Shown one piece after another: positions 36,326 through 45,968 of a stretch of DNA of 64,000 nt. Below the pieces are notes generated by a model, which worked only from the letters and a program-made list of their open reading frames with translations, was not told the DNA's origin and ran no database searches. Position 1 is the first letter of the stretch. Every line of letters begins with the position of its first letter. Position numbers and translations under genes: made by a program. Origin of the DNA: Alteromonas confluentis (GTDB lineage: Bacteria; Pseudomonadota; Gammaproteobacteria; Enterobacterales; Alteromonadaceae); contig NZ_MDHN01000021.1 of the NCBI RefSeq assembly GCF_001757105.1, forward strand, positions 1-64,000, given 5' to 3'.

Positions 36326-36889
36326 TTAGATTTTGCCTACCAGGTCCAGTGAAGGTGCTAATGTTGCTTCACCTTCTTTCCATTTAGCTGGGCAAACTTC
36401 ACCTGGGTGAGAAGCTACGTATTGCGCCGCTTTAACTTTACGTACTACGTCATCTGCTTCACGGCCAATGCCTTCTGCAGTGATTTCCATCGCTTGAACG
36501 ATACCGTCTGGGTCGATTACGAACGTACCACGGTCAGCCAGACCCATGTTTTCACGCATACAATCGAAGTTACGCGTGATTTCACCAGTAGGGTCGCCAA
36601 TCATTGCAAACTTGATTTTGCCGATGGTGTCTGAAGATGCGTGCCATGCTGCGTGAGTAAAGTGAGTATCAGTAGATACTGAGAATACTTCTACACCACG
36701 TGCTTGCAGCTCTTCGTATTTGTCAGCCATGTCGCCAAGTTCAGTAGGACATACAAAAGTGAAGTCAGCTGGGTAAAAGATAAATACCGCCCACTTTCCT
36801 TTGATGTCTTCGCTGCTTACTTCTACAAATTCACCATCTTTAAATGCGTTTGCTTTAAAAGGTTTGATAGCAGTGTTAATAATTGCCAT
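36326..36889 (-). CDS. ahpC: Alkyl hydroperoxide reductase subunit C (typical 2-Cys peroxiredoxin)
   Basis: 187 residues, the standard AhpC length. The peroxidatic Cys is in FTFVCPTEL and the resolving Cys in GEVCPAKW. It reduces hydrogen peroxide and organic peroxides in the cytoplasm. GGAG precedes the ATG by 6 bases. It is first in the ahpCF operon. The 284-bp region to the next gene must hold its promoter, but I could not find a convincing OxyR site there. Confidence 0.96.
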   Translation of the reverse strand: MAIINTAIKPFKANAFKDGEFVEVSSEDIKGKWAVFIFYPADFTFVCPTELGDMADKYEELQARGVEVFSVSTDTHFTHAAWHASSDTIGKIKFAMIGDPTGEITRNFDCMRENMGLADRGTFVIDPDGIVQAMEITAEGIGREADDVVRKVKAAQYVASHPGEVCPAKWKEGEATLAPSLDLVGKI

Positions 36890-37173
36890 TGTTAATCTCC
36901 ATTAATGTAGTTTATTTTGTGTCTTTCGCGCCGGTTAAACCGGCTGACAAAGTGACACGGTATTTACGTAATAATTTAGAACTTGGTTTGCCCTGTGTTG
37001 AGTAACAAACCCTGTTCTGTTGACTTGAGACAAGATTAAACTCACTGAGTTTAAAAAGATAATTAGTAATGTTGAACGGCCTAATCAGTTTTTGCGATTA
37101 TCAAGCCAATGTTTGAGCGAAAAAACTCAATGGTCGATTCTGACAAACTCAAATAATAAGTTCAAGTGACGTT

Positions 37174-38535
37174 ATGATGACAGAAAATAGCTTTACCGGA
37201 CTGAGTCCGCGACACCAATTTGTCGATACACACATTCTTCGAATCGATGGGCGATCTCCCGATCCTTTGCTTATCAAGCACGCTAAAATGGCACAGTCGC
37301 CTTTTACGTTCTATCGTGGAAGTGCCCAGCTTTTTTACGCCGACTGGAAGGCTGGAAATGTACAAGTTGACGCTGCCCTGCTCTCCTTGCCGTTAACGTG
37401 CGTGGTAGGCGACTGTCACATGAGTAACTTTGGCTTTATGACCGAAGAAGGCTCTCATGGCGATATTATTATTTTTTCTCCCAATGATTTTGACGATGCC
37501 TGCGTAGGTCACGCCGGATGGGATATTGTTCGCTTTCTTGTGTCACTTGAGCTTGCCAGAGAACATTGTGAAGGCGTCCGCAGCGGTAAATATGAATCGG
37601 CTAAGCAGGCTACGAATAAAGCCGTTATCGATAGTGAACACGTTGAGCTCGCCATGGACGCATTCCTCGATGGCTACCTCACAGTATGCGAACGGGTTGC
37701 TGACGACCCCACGGCACTCTATGATGCCGTAGAAGACATCATGCCCGGCACCCGTTTGCATAAGTTTTACAATAAGGCTTGCGCCAGAGCCGCAGGCGGT
37801 GAGGAATTTTTAACGAAAAGTGCGCTGGCAAAGGCCGTACAAATGCGGGATGACGGTTTGGCGTTTCGCAAAAATAGTGACAAATTCACCCCATTAGCTC
37901 CGCATTATTATACTGCGGTTAAACAAGCCTTTGCCCCGTATATGGATGACGATGTCATTGATATTGTTCAGCGCAATCATGCTGGTACCGGTTCGAACAA
38001 TCTCGATCGCTTTTATTTTCTCGTCGGCCCAGCCAAGCCCCATAATGAAGCCACCTTTTCCCGTTGCCATATTGTCGAAGTAAAGCAGCAGCGGGAAGCA
38101 GCACCCCTGTTTTATTATCCAGACTTATCACCGGTAAACCGATTAAACCCCGCCCATTTAACCGCGCGCTGTCAGCGTAAAATGAAGCGACGGCCAGATC
38201 TCTTACTCGATGAAGCAGAATGGTCGGATAAACACTGGCTTATTCGTTCAAGACACCACGCGAGAGTGGGTATAAATCCAGAAGATATCTGTATGGGTAA
38301 CCGTAGTATTGACGGGGGATTTGTCGATTTTGCACAAGTTTGCGGAGAAGCGCTGGCATTTGCACATTGTCGCGGTGACCGCCGCTCTGTGGAATTTGAA
38401 TTGGCGGCATTATCGGTATTGGAAACAACCCGGGATGCGCTGCGCAGGATCAGTTTGGAGTATGCAGAACAAGTGAAGTCAGACCATGCCGATTGGGTAG
38501 CTTACTTTCGAGGACAACGCTCAGCAACATGCTGA
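37174..38535 (+). CDS. DUF2252 kinase-like protein
   Basis: 453 residues. The DUF2252 family has a protein/aminoglycoside-kinase-like fold. A catalytic-loop-like GDCHMSNFGFM near residue 79 is followed by the metal-binding-like NDFDDACVGHAGWDIVRF near 106-123. The N-terminal MAQSPFTFYRGSAQLFY is also typical. The substrate is unknown. The start has two adjacent ATG codons (37174, 37177). It is single, convergent with the TPR receiver gene. Confidence 0.88.
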   Translation: MMTENSFTGLSPRHQFVDTHILRIDGRSPDPLLIKHAKMAQSPFTFYRGSAQLFYADWKAGNVQVDAALLSLPLTCVVGDCHMSNFGFMTEEGSHGDIIIFSPNDFDDACVGHAGWDIVRFLVSLELAREHCEGVRSGKYESAKQATNKAVIDSEHVELAMDAFLDGYLTVCERVADDPTALYDAVEDIMPGTRLHKFYNKACARAAGGEEFLTKSALAKAVQMRDDGLAFRKNSDKFTPLAPHYYTAVKQAFAPYMDDDVIDIVQRNHAGTGSNNLDRFYFLVGPAKPHNEATFSRCHIVEVKQQREAAPLFYYPDLSPVNRLNPAHLTARCQRKMKRRPDLLLDEAEWSDKHWLIRSRHHARVGINPEDICMGNRSIDGGFVDFAQVCGEALAFAHCRGDRRSVEFELAALSVLETTRDALRRISLEYAEQVKSDHADWVAYFRGQRSATC

Positions 38536-38558
38536 GCGATTGTTGAAAGCCGGAGTAG

Positions 38559-40247
38559 TTAACTCAACAGGTTCTCTGAAACCGTCATTTTCTCCTGGAT
38601 TTGCGCGGCGATATTCATCTGCGCAACGTACTCATCTCGCTTCGCCGCTTGGGCAGGCCCCAGGTAATCGTCACTCAGTAACACTGCCGCTTTCACCGCG
38701 GTTTCGATTTGCGCGTCGTTAAGCGGTTCTTTCTTATTAAGCTGTACCATGATTTTCAACAAACTGAGCGCAATCTGCTTGTTGTCGGGAGAAAGCGTCA
38801 GCGCTTGTTTAAGATTTTGATAAGCCGGGCCAAAACGGTTTTCTTTGTAGTTCACCGCCGCCATTTCTTTCAGTTCGCGGGTAGTAAAGTTGATTTCTTT
38901 TCTCTCAATAGATTCCTGTTTGAGATATTCATCAACCACCTGACTGGTAAAGGTATCACCTGCAATCTGACGATGTAATTTCTCTAACATCGATAAGCAA
39001 TGTTCGCGCATGCCGAGCTCATGAAACGCTTTCATTTTGTCGAGGTTGTCCTCCATCGATAATCCGTCGGTATCCGGACGCTTCGTCTTCATGATGGCTT
39101 CAGCTGACTTTTTGTCATTTTTCAAGCACAGCAGTCTTGCTTGTAACACTGCGCGTTGATCGGCGAGTTCTTTGTCTAGCCCTTGTTGACGCTCGAATTC
39201 AATAAGGTCGGTTTCAACTTTTTTAACTAACTTCTCCGCTTCAGCCCCATTAGCCGATGTCGCCACATCGACCGTCGTTCGCAGTACATTGAGTGTCAGC
39301 TCGGGAGAATCATGGATAGAATTTTTTGCATATTTCGCCATATTTTGAACGGCGAGCAGTTGCCCTAACTTGTCATGATTCAACCTTGCCAGGTCCCAAA
39401 CCCGTTTATTTCGCTCAATATTCCTGGGAGCTAGCTTACTTGCCTCGCGCATTTGCTCATACGCTTTATCAAACTGTTCTTTCTCGATGTAATATTGCGC
39501 CAGCAAGTCGTAGGTCATAAAACGGGTATCATCCCGCGCCAGTAAGTCTTCCAGCAAACTTTCGGCTTCTTCCATCTTATGTTGCCGTAGCAGCGCCCGA
39601 GCAAGACCAATGTGTATCCAGGCATGATCGTACTGTTTCAACAGGTCGTGAAAATAAGCCTCTGCTTTGTTGTAGTCTCGCAGTGCAAGGTAACTTTCAC
39701 CAATAATGCGTTTCAACCGTGGATGAAATTCACTCACGGTTTTATCCGTTAGTTGGCGCTCTGCATAATAAATTGCCGAGGAGTAGTCGTGATTTTGTAG
39801 ACAGCAGAGTAGCTTATGTAACTTTCTACGAATATTGAGTAGATATTGAAATCGCTGAGTGACGCGCTTTTTATCTAGCGGTTTAACCCAAAAATCGTCC
39901 GGTTGTAGCTCAACAATACAATTGACCAGTGCCTGGCTCGTTTCTGCACTAAGAAACACAACCGTCGTTTTATCAGTAATATGCTGATAATGCTTGAGTT
40001 CTTCAAACAGATGGAAGCCGTCTTTATCGCTGCTGACATTGAATGCGATCATGACGATGTCGTACACGTTTTCATCACACAACCGAATGGCATGAAAAGC
40101 ATTAAATGCACTGTCGACGCGAAGAATGCCCGCATCTTTCAGCGCATTACTTACCACATCATGGACTAACCCCTGATTATCAATAATAAGTGCTTTTAAA
40201 TCATCAACAGGCGTGACGGGGGGAAACTTTTCCAATGTTCTGTCCAA
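38559..40247 (-). CDS. TPR protein with a degenerate receiver domain
   Basis: About 562 residues. Residues 17-135 are a response-regulator receiver; the invariant Lys is in DFWVKPLD, but the phosphoacceptor Asp is replaced by Ala (A68 in YDIVMIAFN) and the acidic pair is D-N (IIDNQ). It therefore cannot be phosphorylated in the usual way. The rest is tetratricopeptide helices (SYLALRDYNKAEAYFHDLLKQ, ARALLRQHKMEEAESLLEDLL and further repeats). The start is uncertain: the frame opens with TTG at 40247, with no in-frame ATG before the receiver and no clear ribosome site. It is downstream of the diguanylate cyclase gene in the same direction (126 bp), so they probably share a transcript and pathway. 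Confidence 0.82.
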   Translation of the reverse strand: MDRTLEKFPPVTPVDDLKALIIDNQGLVHDVVSNALKDAGILRVDSAFNAFHAIRLCDENVYDIVMIAFNVSSDKDGFHLFEELKHYQHITDKTTVVFLSAETSQALVNCIVELQPDDFWVKPLDKKRVTQRFQYLLNIRRKLHKLLCCLQNHDYSSAIYYAERQLTDKTVSEFHPRLKRIIGESYLALRDYNKAEAYFHDLLKQYDHAWIHIGLARALLRQHKMEEAESLLEDLLARDDTRFMTYDLLAQYYIEKEQFDKAYEQMREASKLAPRNIERNKRVWDLARLNHDKLGQLLAVQNMAKYAKNSIHDSPELTLNVLRTTVDVATSANGAEAEKLVKKVETDLIEFERQQGLDKELADQRAVLQARLLCLKNDKKSAEAIMKTKRPDTDGLSMEDNLDKMKAFHELGMREHCLSMLEKLHRQIAGDTFTSQVVDEYLKQESIERKEINFTTRELKEMAAVNYKENRFGPAYQNLKQALTLSPDNKQIALSLLKIMVQLNKKEPLNDAQIETAVKAAVLLSDDYLGPAQAAKRDEYVAQMNIAAQIQEKMTVSENLLS

Positions 40248-40373
40248 TTTTACTGCAATCTGAGGAATAGCAGACGCAATCGTTGAACTTAATCCATCGG
40301 TGCGTCTTGAGTATCACTTACAATAAACGGATACCCGGTATCTGGCAATCCCTGGTATTCAGGGTAAGCGCGG

Positions 40374-41321
40374 CTAACTGATCTTCTTAACCATAGGAAA
40401 ATTAAGAGGGGTGAATTCAACTCTGTTGCGACCCATGGATTTCGCTCGATAAAGGGCTTCATCCGCTTTATCGACCAACTCCCTACCCTCAACGCGATTT
40501 CTCAGCGCGCTTCTTAAATCCATCACAGACACGCCAATACTGACTGTAAGATAAGGATGGCTACTAGCACTGACGTGTTCTATTTGCAGGTCGCGAAATT
40601 TCGAAATAATGCTTTCACCTAATGACATGGCGCCCACACGGTCTGTTTCACCGAGAATAATGGCAAACTCTTCACCACCAAGTCGACAGCATAAGTCGGT
40701 ACCCCGTCTGGCACTATTTTTCAAAACATTGGCCACGGTTACCAAGCAGTCATCGCCTTTTCCATGACCATAGGTATCGTTGTAGGCTTTAAAATCATCG
40801 ATATCAATCATTATCAAGGCGAGTTCGCTTTGACTTCGCTGACAGCGCTCAATTTCGTGGGTAAGGCTCTCGTCAAATTTGCGTCGGTTAGATAACCCGG
40901 TCAGTGAATCCGTTGCGGCCAGAGATTCTAATTGCAGGTTTTGTAAATACAGTCGGATATGGGCTTTTACCCGGGCCCGTAATAGGGGCACCTCTATGGG
41001 TTTGGTGATGTAATCGACGGCGCCGATTTCGAATCCTCTGGCTTGATCACTCACTTCCGCCAGACCCGTAACAAAAACGACGGGGATTTTACGTGTTTGC
41101 TCATCAGACTTTAATTTGCGGCACAACGCAAAGCCGTTAATTTGGGGCATCAGCACGTCCAGCAAGATCAATTGCGGCTCAGTGCATTTGGCTTGCTCCA
41201 ATCCCTCTTCAGCATTGGTAGCAATAATAACTTCGTAGTCTGGCGCTAATGCTTCCGCGATAAGTCTGATAGTCGCAACGTCGTCATCGACAATTAAAAT
41301 CCGCGAGCGTGGTGTAGACAT
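40374..41321 (-). CDS. Receiver-GGDEF diguanylate cyclase (PleD-like output)
   Basis: 315 residues. A receiver domain (about 6-120) has the acidic pair in LIVDDD, phospho-Asp D55 (LILLDVLMP) and Lys in YITKPIE. A GGDEF domain follows with GGEEF at 215-219, so it should make c-di-GMP. The inhibitory I-site RGTD at 206-209 has the correct 5-residue spacing, so product inhibition is expected. It is divergent from the ethylene-receptor-like hybrid kinase (about 93 bp apart), which is the most obvious phosphodonor. Confidence 0.93.
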   Translation of the reverse strand: MSTPRSRILIVDDDVATIRLIAEALAPDYEVIIATNAEEGLEQAKCTEPQLILLDVLMPQINGFALCRKLKSDEQTRKIPVVFVTGLAEVSDQARGFEIGAVDYITKPIEVPLLRARVKAHIRLYLQNLQLESLAATDSLTGLSNRRKFDESLTHEIERCQRSQSELALIMIDIDDFKAYNDTYGHGKGDDCLVTVANVLKNSARRGTDLCCRLGGEEFAIILGETDRVGAMSLGESIISKFRDLQIEHVSASSHPYLTVSIGVSVMDLRSALRNRVEGRELVDKADEALYRAKSMGRNRVEFTPLNFPMVKKIS

Positions 41322-41414
41322 TTTTTGAAATCCTGTTTCATTTATTCAACAACAATTAGCAGTTCAACAAAAACCTTTCTATTATGAGACACATGGCAAA
41401 CAAAAATTAATTTT

Positions 41415-44400
41415 ATGTCTTCATCCCTGGAAAACTTGCTCAGAACCGATTACATGCCTCATGGCGTTTGTTATCAGTGGATCCCGGAAGTCCTTTGGTT
41501 AAACGTTCTAGCTGACTTACTTATTGCCACTTCCTATTTTTCGATTCCCCTAGCACTTTACTACTTCGTTAGGCGAAGAACCGATCTTAAATTCAAAGGC
41601 TTGTTTCTGCTTTTTTCCCTATTTATCGCCCTCTGCGGCATTACACACTTTGTCAGCATATTTATCATTTGGAACGGAGCTTATGGGCTCCATGGCATGC
41701 TAAAACTCCTTACGGCAATCGTTTCATGCTTTACTGCTTATAAGGTTTATAGTTCTATTCCGGCCGCTCTGCAATTACCTACCGTCGATCAGTTGAAAAA
41801 AAGTGTTGAAGAAGCGAATCAAACCAAGATTAAACTGCTCCAACAGGAAAATAAAAACCGACAAGAACGAGTATTACGCGACAGCACAGACAGTGCACAT
41901 GTCGGTATTTTGGTGATCACCGGCGACGGCATCATCTCAGTTGCCAACAAAGCTGTTTGCCAGATATTTGGTTATGAAAAATCAGAATTGGAAAATCAGC
42001 ACGTCAACCTGCTTGTTTCACCAGAATTTAAAGCGATTCACACATCGCTTATGGCGCAGTTCATCAACAGTGATGAAACAACCCGTGATATGGCCAGAAA
42101 CCGCATTGTAAATGGGGTAACTAAAAGTGGAAAGTCGGTCCCTCTGGAAATACGTTTAACCCGAGCACAACATGATCCCGAGATAATTTACGTTTCGCTT
42201 TTGGATATCAGTGAACGTATTCAGCACCAGGAAGCATTAGCCAGCAGCGTCGCTACAACGGAAAATCTGCTCGCCCACATTCCGCTTGGCGTGTGTATTT
42301 ATCAACAAAACGGTGATGCGTTTCACCTGGTGCATCAAAACCCGGTGGCAGACACACTGCTTTCGGCACATGCGGATGACCCTTTCCTGGCCGACACGCA
42401 ACTAAAAGAGAAGATGACACTTTTTTGCGCAGAAAGTAGCCAAACGTTAAAAATGCCCTTCACAACGTCGGGAATATCTCACAGCGAATTTCAACTTTAT
42501 TTGTTCTATGTCTCTGCTGGCAAGCTGGCCATCATGTTTGAAGATATTACCGAGCAAAAACAGTTTGAAGACAGCTTGATTGAGCGCGAAAACATTATTC
42601 ATAGAGCAATCAATGCGTCTATTGCTGGCGTTTATATTTTTGATATTGCAACCAGAAAGAACCGTTTTGTTAATGACCGTTTTGAAACGATTACTGGCTA
42701 CAACCTGAACGATATTAATAATCTGGATACCGGCATCAATTCAATTATTCATCAGGATGACCAGTTAAAGGTAATCAATCATTTTTCTCACCTGATGAAA
42801 GGAGAAGATGGAAACAGCGCATTCACGCTTTTCTATCGTGTCCGCCATGCGAACGGCCATTGGCTTTGGCTAATGGCGCAGGATCTAGTTTTCGAGCGTG
42901 ACAATAAAGGCAAGCCAACCCAACTCATAGGCTCTTTTCTAGATATTACCCCGCAAAAAAGGATGCAGGAGAACCTGGTTTCTCTGAAAGACAAAGCGGA
43001 GAACGCTAACCATTCCAAGAGTGAGTTTCTGGCAAACATGAGTCATGAAATTCGCACGCCAATGAATGCAGTCATCGCATTAACGGATATGGTGTTAAAA
43101 ATGGAAATGGGCAACAAGCAGCGTGAATATTTGAAGAAAGTGCAGTCTTCGTCACGCTCATTGCTGCAAATTCTGAACGATATCCTCGACTATTCGAAAC
43201 TCGAAGCGGGTAAATTTGAAATCGTTAATGAGCCTTTCGACCTTTATAAAATGCTCTCAAATTGCATTCATTTATTTTCAACTACGGCCAACCAGAAAGG
43301 CCTGAAAACTGAATGCCATATTGATAGTGAGGTACCACGCTTCGTTGTAGGCGACGCCCCACGTATAGCACAAATACTGAATAACTTATTAGGTAATGCA
43401 ATCAAGTTTACTGAAAAAGGCACCGTTTCGCTGACGGTCTCCAGCCAACAAAGTACTATTTCTGGCACGCACAAAGTGGCTTTCACTGTCGCTGATACTG
43501 GTATTGGTATTGAAGAAGCTAAATTGGATTCATTGTTTCAATCTTTTTCTCAGGCAGATGGTTCCATCGGCCGCCGTTTCGGTGGCACAGGCTTGGGCCT
43601 TGCCATATCGCAGCACTTGTCAAAGCTATTAAATGGCTCGATAACCGTTGATAGCGTTGTGGATCAAGGAAGCCAATTTAATCTCGTATTGCCCCTCACT
43701 ACAGATAAAACACTTAAATCCCCTGTCGATGGCAAATTGGATGATCAAGATATTTTATTGATAGGCAGTATGTCGCCCGAAATCGAACTGATGATGCAAT
43801 TTTTTGAATCTATGCGAGCCACAGTGACATTGGATAATAACCTGCATCGCCTCGAGCCCAGTGGGGTTGAAACCTGGGATATCGTGATTGTCGACACCAC
43901 CATACTCACCGACGCCGATAAAACCCGCCTGGTAGAAACACTACTCACCCACTCCACTGCTAACATCAGGTGCGGCATCATATTTTTGAGTACAGAGGGC
44001 TATTACCACCAAAACGCCAGTGAGATTATACTTAACACGGCTTCTGCCTGGCTGCTAACGCCATTTTTCTTATCTGATCTTGAGGCTTCCGTCATTAGCC
44101 TGCAAGAAAGACAACAAACGTTAAATTCTACCCATACCAAATCGACCACGCCCATTTTCAACAACGCGTCGGTGTTAGTTGTTGAAGATCACCCGACAAA
44201 TCAATTCGTTGCCATTGAGTTACTCAGTGCAGTCGGCCTGGATGTGAAGGTGGCCGAAGATGGTTACGAAGCCATCACCGTGTTTCAAAAACACCCATTC
44301 GATCTTGTGCTGATGGACTTACAGATGCCGAATATGGATGGCTTTACCGCGGCAGAAAAAATTCGCCAATTGGCTGTAGGTAAGACGGTACCAATTTATG

Positions 44401-45155
44401 CCATGTCCGCCGCCGTTATGGATGCAGACAGAGAAAAAGTGACGGCTGTTGGCATGGACGGACATATCGCTAAACCCGTTGTGCGTGAAGATTTATATGC
44501 CTTGCTCGAACGCGTACTGGGTAAGAAAAGATCGCCTTTACCCATTCAAAAACCACATGATGAAGAGCAAGCCGCCGATGATGAAGCGCTTCTTCGTGGG
44601 CTGGCAACAACACTTATTGGTTTCGACCTTGATGTCGCAATCGGACGATTGGGCAACGACGTACATACCTACCTAGGTTTGCTCAAAAACTTTCATCTGC
44701 ATTTTAGTGATTTTGAACGTGAAATTTCTGCTCCCGACGACACAGAAACCCTAGCTCGCCGCCTGCACACAATGAAAGGCATGTCGATGTCGATAGGAGC
44801 CGTTCGCTTAGAAACATTGGTAAAAGAGGCTGAACACTTACTAGTTGCCGGCAATTTACCTTCAACCCGGGAACTGGAGGACGAGTTTAGTCTGGTCTAT
44901 CGCCATATTGGAAAGGCCTTAAAAACCTGCGAGCGCCATTTGAAAACGGAGCCGGTGCAGCAAAACGTAAGCTTGCCTGATCTGGTTGAAAAAATTGATA
45001 GCCACCAGTACCTGCGACTCAGTGATATCGAACCCTATCGAGGCTTGCTGGAAGCCATTTATGGACAAGAAAACAGCACCCTCATAATTAATGCGGTGAT
45101 GAATCTCGACTATAAAACAGCCACCAAATTGATGGCTATTGAGGGGGATCTATAA
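41415..45155 (+). CDS. Hybrid histidine kinase with ethylene-receptor-like membrane domain
   Basis: 1246 residues. The N-terminus has three membrane helices that match the ethylene-binding domain of plant ETR1: D34 and Y41 (DLLIATSYFSIPL) and I71, C74, H78 (IALCGITH). The D-to-C spacing of 40 equals that of ETR1 (D25, C65), and Cys and His are its Cu(I) ligands. A helical linker, a PAS domain (about 160-275), a second poor PAS (about 285-385) and a PAS/PAC (about 390-520) follow. Then come HisKA with H544 (SHEIRTP), HATPase (NLLGNAIKF, GGTGLGLAIS), a degenerate receiver (about 775-895), a receiver with D968 (VLMDLQMPNMDG) and an Hpt domain with H1118 (LHTMKGMS). Its 3' end overlaps the convergent oxygenase gene by 20 bp. 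Confidence 0.92.
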   Translation: MSSSLENLLRTDYMPHGVCYQWIPEVLWLNVLADLLIATSYFSIPLALYYFVRRRTDLKFKGLFLLFSLFIALCGITHFVSIFIIWNGAYGLHGMLKLLTAIVSCFTAYKVYSSIPAALQLPTVDQLKKSVEEANQTKIKLLQQENKNRQERVLRDSTDSAHVGILVITGDGIISVANKAVCQIFGYEKSELENQHVNLLVSPEFKAIHTSLMAQFINSDETTRDMARNRIVNGVTKSGKSVPLEIRLTRAQHDPEIIYVSLLDISERIQHQEALASSVATTENLLAHIPLGVCIYQQNGDAFHLVHQNPVADTLLSAHADDPFLADTQLKEKMTLFCAESSQTLKMPFTTSGISHSEFQLYLFYVSAGKLAIMFEDITEQKQFEDSLIERENIIHRAINASIAGVYIFDIATRKNRFVNDRFETITGYNLNDINNLDTGINSIIHQDDQLKVINHFSHLMKGEDGNSAFTLFYRVRHANGHWLWLMAQDLVFERDNKGKPTQLIGSFLDITPQKRMQENLVSLKDKAENANHSKSEFLANMSHEIRTPMNAVIALTDMVLKMEMGNKQREYLKKVQSSSRSLLQILNDILDYSKLEAGKFEIVNEPFDLYKMLSNCIHLFSTTANQKGLKTECHIDSEVPRFVVGDAPRIAQILNNLLGNAIKFTEKGTVSLTVSSQQSTISGTHKVAFTVADTGIGIEEAKLDSLFQSFSQADGSIGRRFGGTGLGLAISQHLSKLLNGSITVDSVVDQGSQFNLVLPLTTDKTLKSPVDGKLDDQDILLIGSMSPEIELMMQFFESMRATVTLDNNLHRLEPSGVETWDIVIVDTTILTDADKTRLVETLLTHSTANIRCGIIFLSTEGYYHQNASEIILNTASAWLLTPFFLSDLEASVISLQERQQTLNSTHTKSTTPIFNNASVLVVEDHPTNQFVAIELLSAVGLDVKVAEDGYEAITVFQKHPFDLVLMDLQMPNMDGFTAAEKIRQLAVGKTVPIYAMSAAVMDADREKVTAVGMDGHIAKPVVREDLYALLERVLGKKRSPLPIQKPHDEEQAADDEALLRGLATTLIGFDLDVAIGRLGNDVHTYLGLLKNFHLHFSDFEREISAPDDTETLARRLHTMKGMSMSIGAVRLETLVKEAEHLLVAGNLPSTRELEDEFSLVYRHIGKALKTCERHLKTEPVQQNVSLPDLVEKIDSHQYLRLSDIEPYRGLLEAIYGQENSTLIINAVMNLDYKTATKLMAIEGDL

Positions 45156-45795
45156 TATCGCCAATAGTACCGTTTACCCGAAACCAGCCGGCAATCGAAT
45201 TTCTACAACGGCTGGCGGGCAACACTTCGTGGGGAAATTCCTCACTTAGAAACACAACCACAGTGCCAAACCGCGGTAGCACTTTAATGCCGGTGGTGTC
45301 ATTCTCATTCATGTACATCACCAATTGGCCGCCATCGGTTTCCTGCCAGTCACGGTTAAGGTACGTGACCAATGAAAGTACGCGGTTTGCCTGGCCCTTA
45401 AATGCATCAAAATGCCGCTTGTAGAATGCGCCCTCCTGATACATCGCGAAATGGCTTTCAAAAGAGTACAAGCCTAGTAGCAATCTTCGATTCAAAAACG
45501 TTTTCATCTCGCTGGTCCAGTGCAACCAGTCAGCCCCGGCTTTGCTGGTACCGTCAATCCAGCAAATTTCGTCTCGACGCACAAAATCATTTTCCTGAAA
45601 ATCGTCTTTACGACCAATGCCAGCCTGCTGAAACTGCTTCTCTGTCATGGCCCGATTATATTCCCACAGGCCATTGGCAAGGCTTTCAGGTAAGGCATAT
45701 TCCTGAACACTGAATCCTTGCTGATAAATGTCGTCTGCGATGCGAGCAAACAAGCTCGTGTCGGTGGGAAGATGGCTTGCTAAAAGTGCACTCAT
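45136..45795 (-). CDS. 2OG-Fe(II) dioxygenase, prolyl-4-hydroxylase/SM-20-like
   Basis: 219 residues with a jelly-roll dioxygenase core. The Fe ligands are H and D in YKRHFDAF and the distal H in EFPHEVLPA; the 2-oxoglutarate Arg is in RNSIAGWFR. GQANRVLSLVTYLNRDW and then DGGQL are typical of the SM-20/P4Hc group, in which bacterial members hydroxylate proteins such as EF-Tu or ribosomal proteins. The target here is unknown. It is monocistronic and convergent with the hybrid kinase gene. Confidence 0.88.
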   Translation of the reverse strand: MSALLASHLPTDTSLFARIADDIYQQGFSVQEYALPESLANGLWEYNRAMTEKQFQQAGIGRKDDFQENDFVRRDEICWIDGTSKAGADWLHWTSEMKTFLNRRLLLGLYSFESHFAMYQEGAFYKRHFDAFKGQANRVLSLVTYLNRDWQETDGGQLVMYMNENDTTGIKVLPRFGTVVVFLSEEFPHEVLPASRCRNSIAGWFRVNGTIGDIIDPPQ

Positions 45796-45968
45796 TGATG
45801 AATTGTTGGTGTGAAAAAACTGGCCGCTTTATACGCCCAAACCGCCATCTGCGCAATCACTATTCGCATCATTTTTGACCGTCGTCGACAGGTCGCTGGA
45901 AAGGATCTTTTCTTTCTGTCATTGTGTATACACTGTCAGAAGTAAAACCCCGTTATATAGGCACATTA

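Noticed and set aside
36890..37173. Possible OxyR site upstream of ahpC
   Set aside because: ATTAG and CTAAT with a 14-bp gap occur near 37064-37088, but they do not fit the four-part OxyR consensus and lie about 180 bp from the gene.
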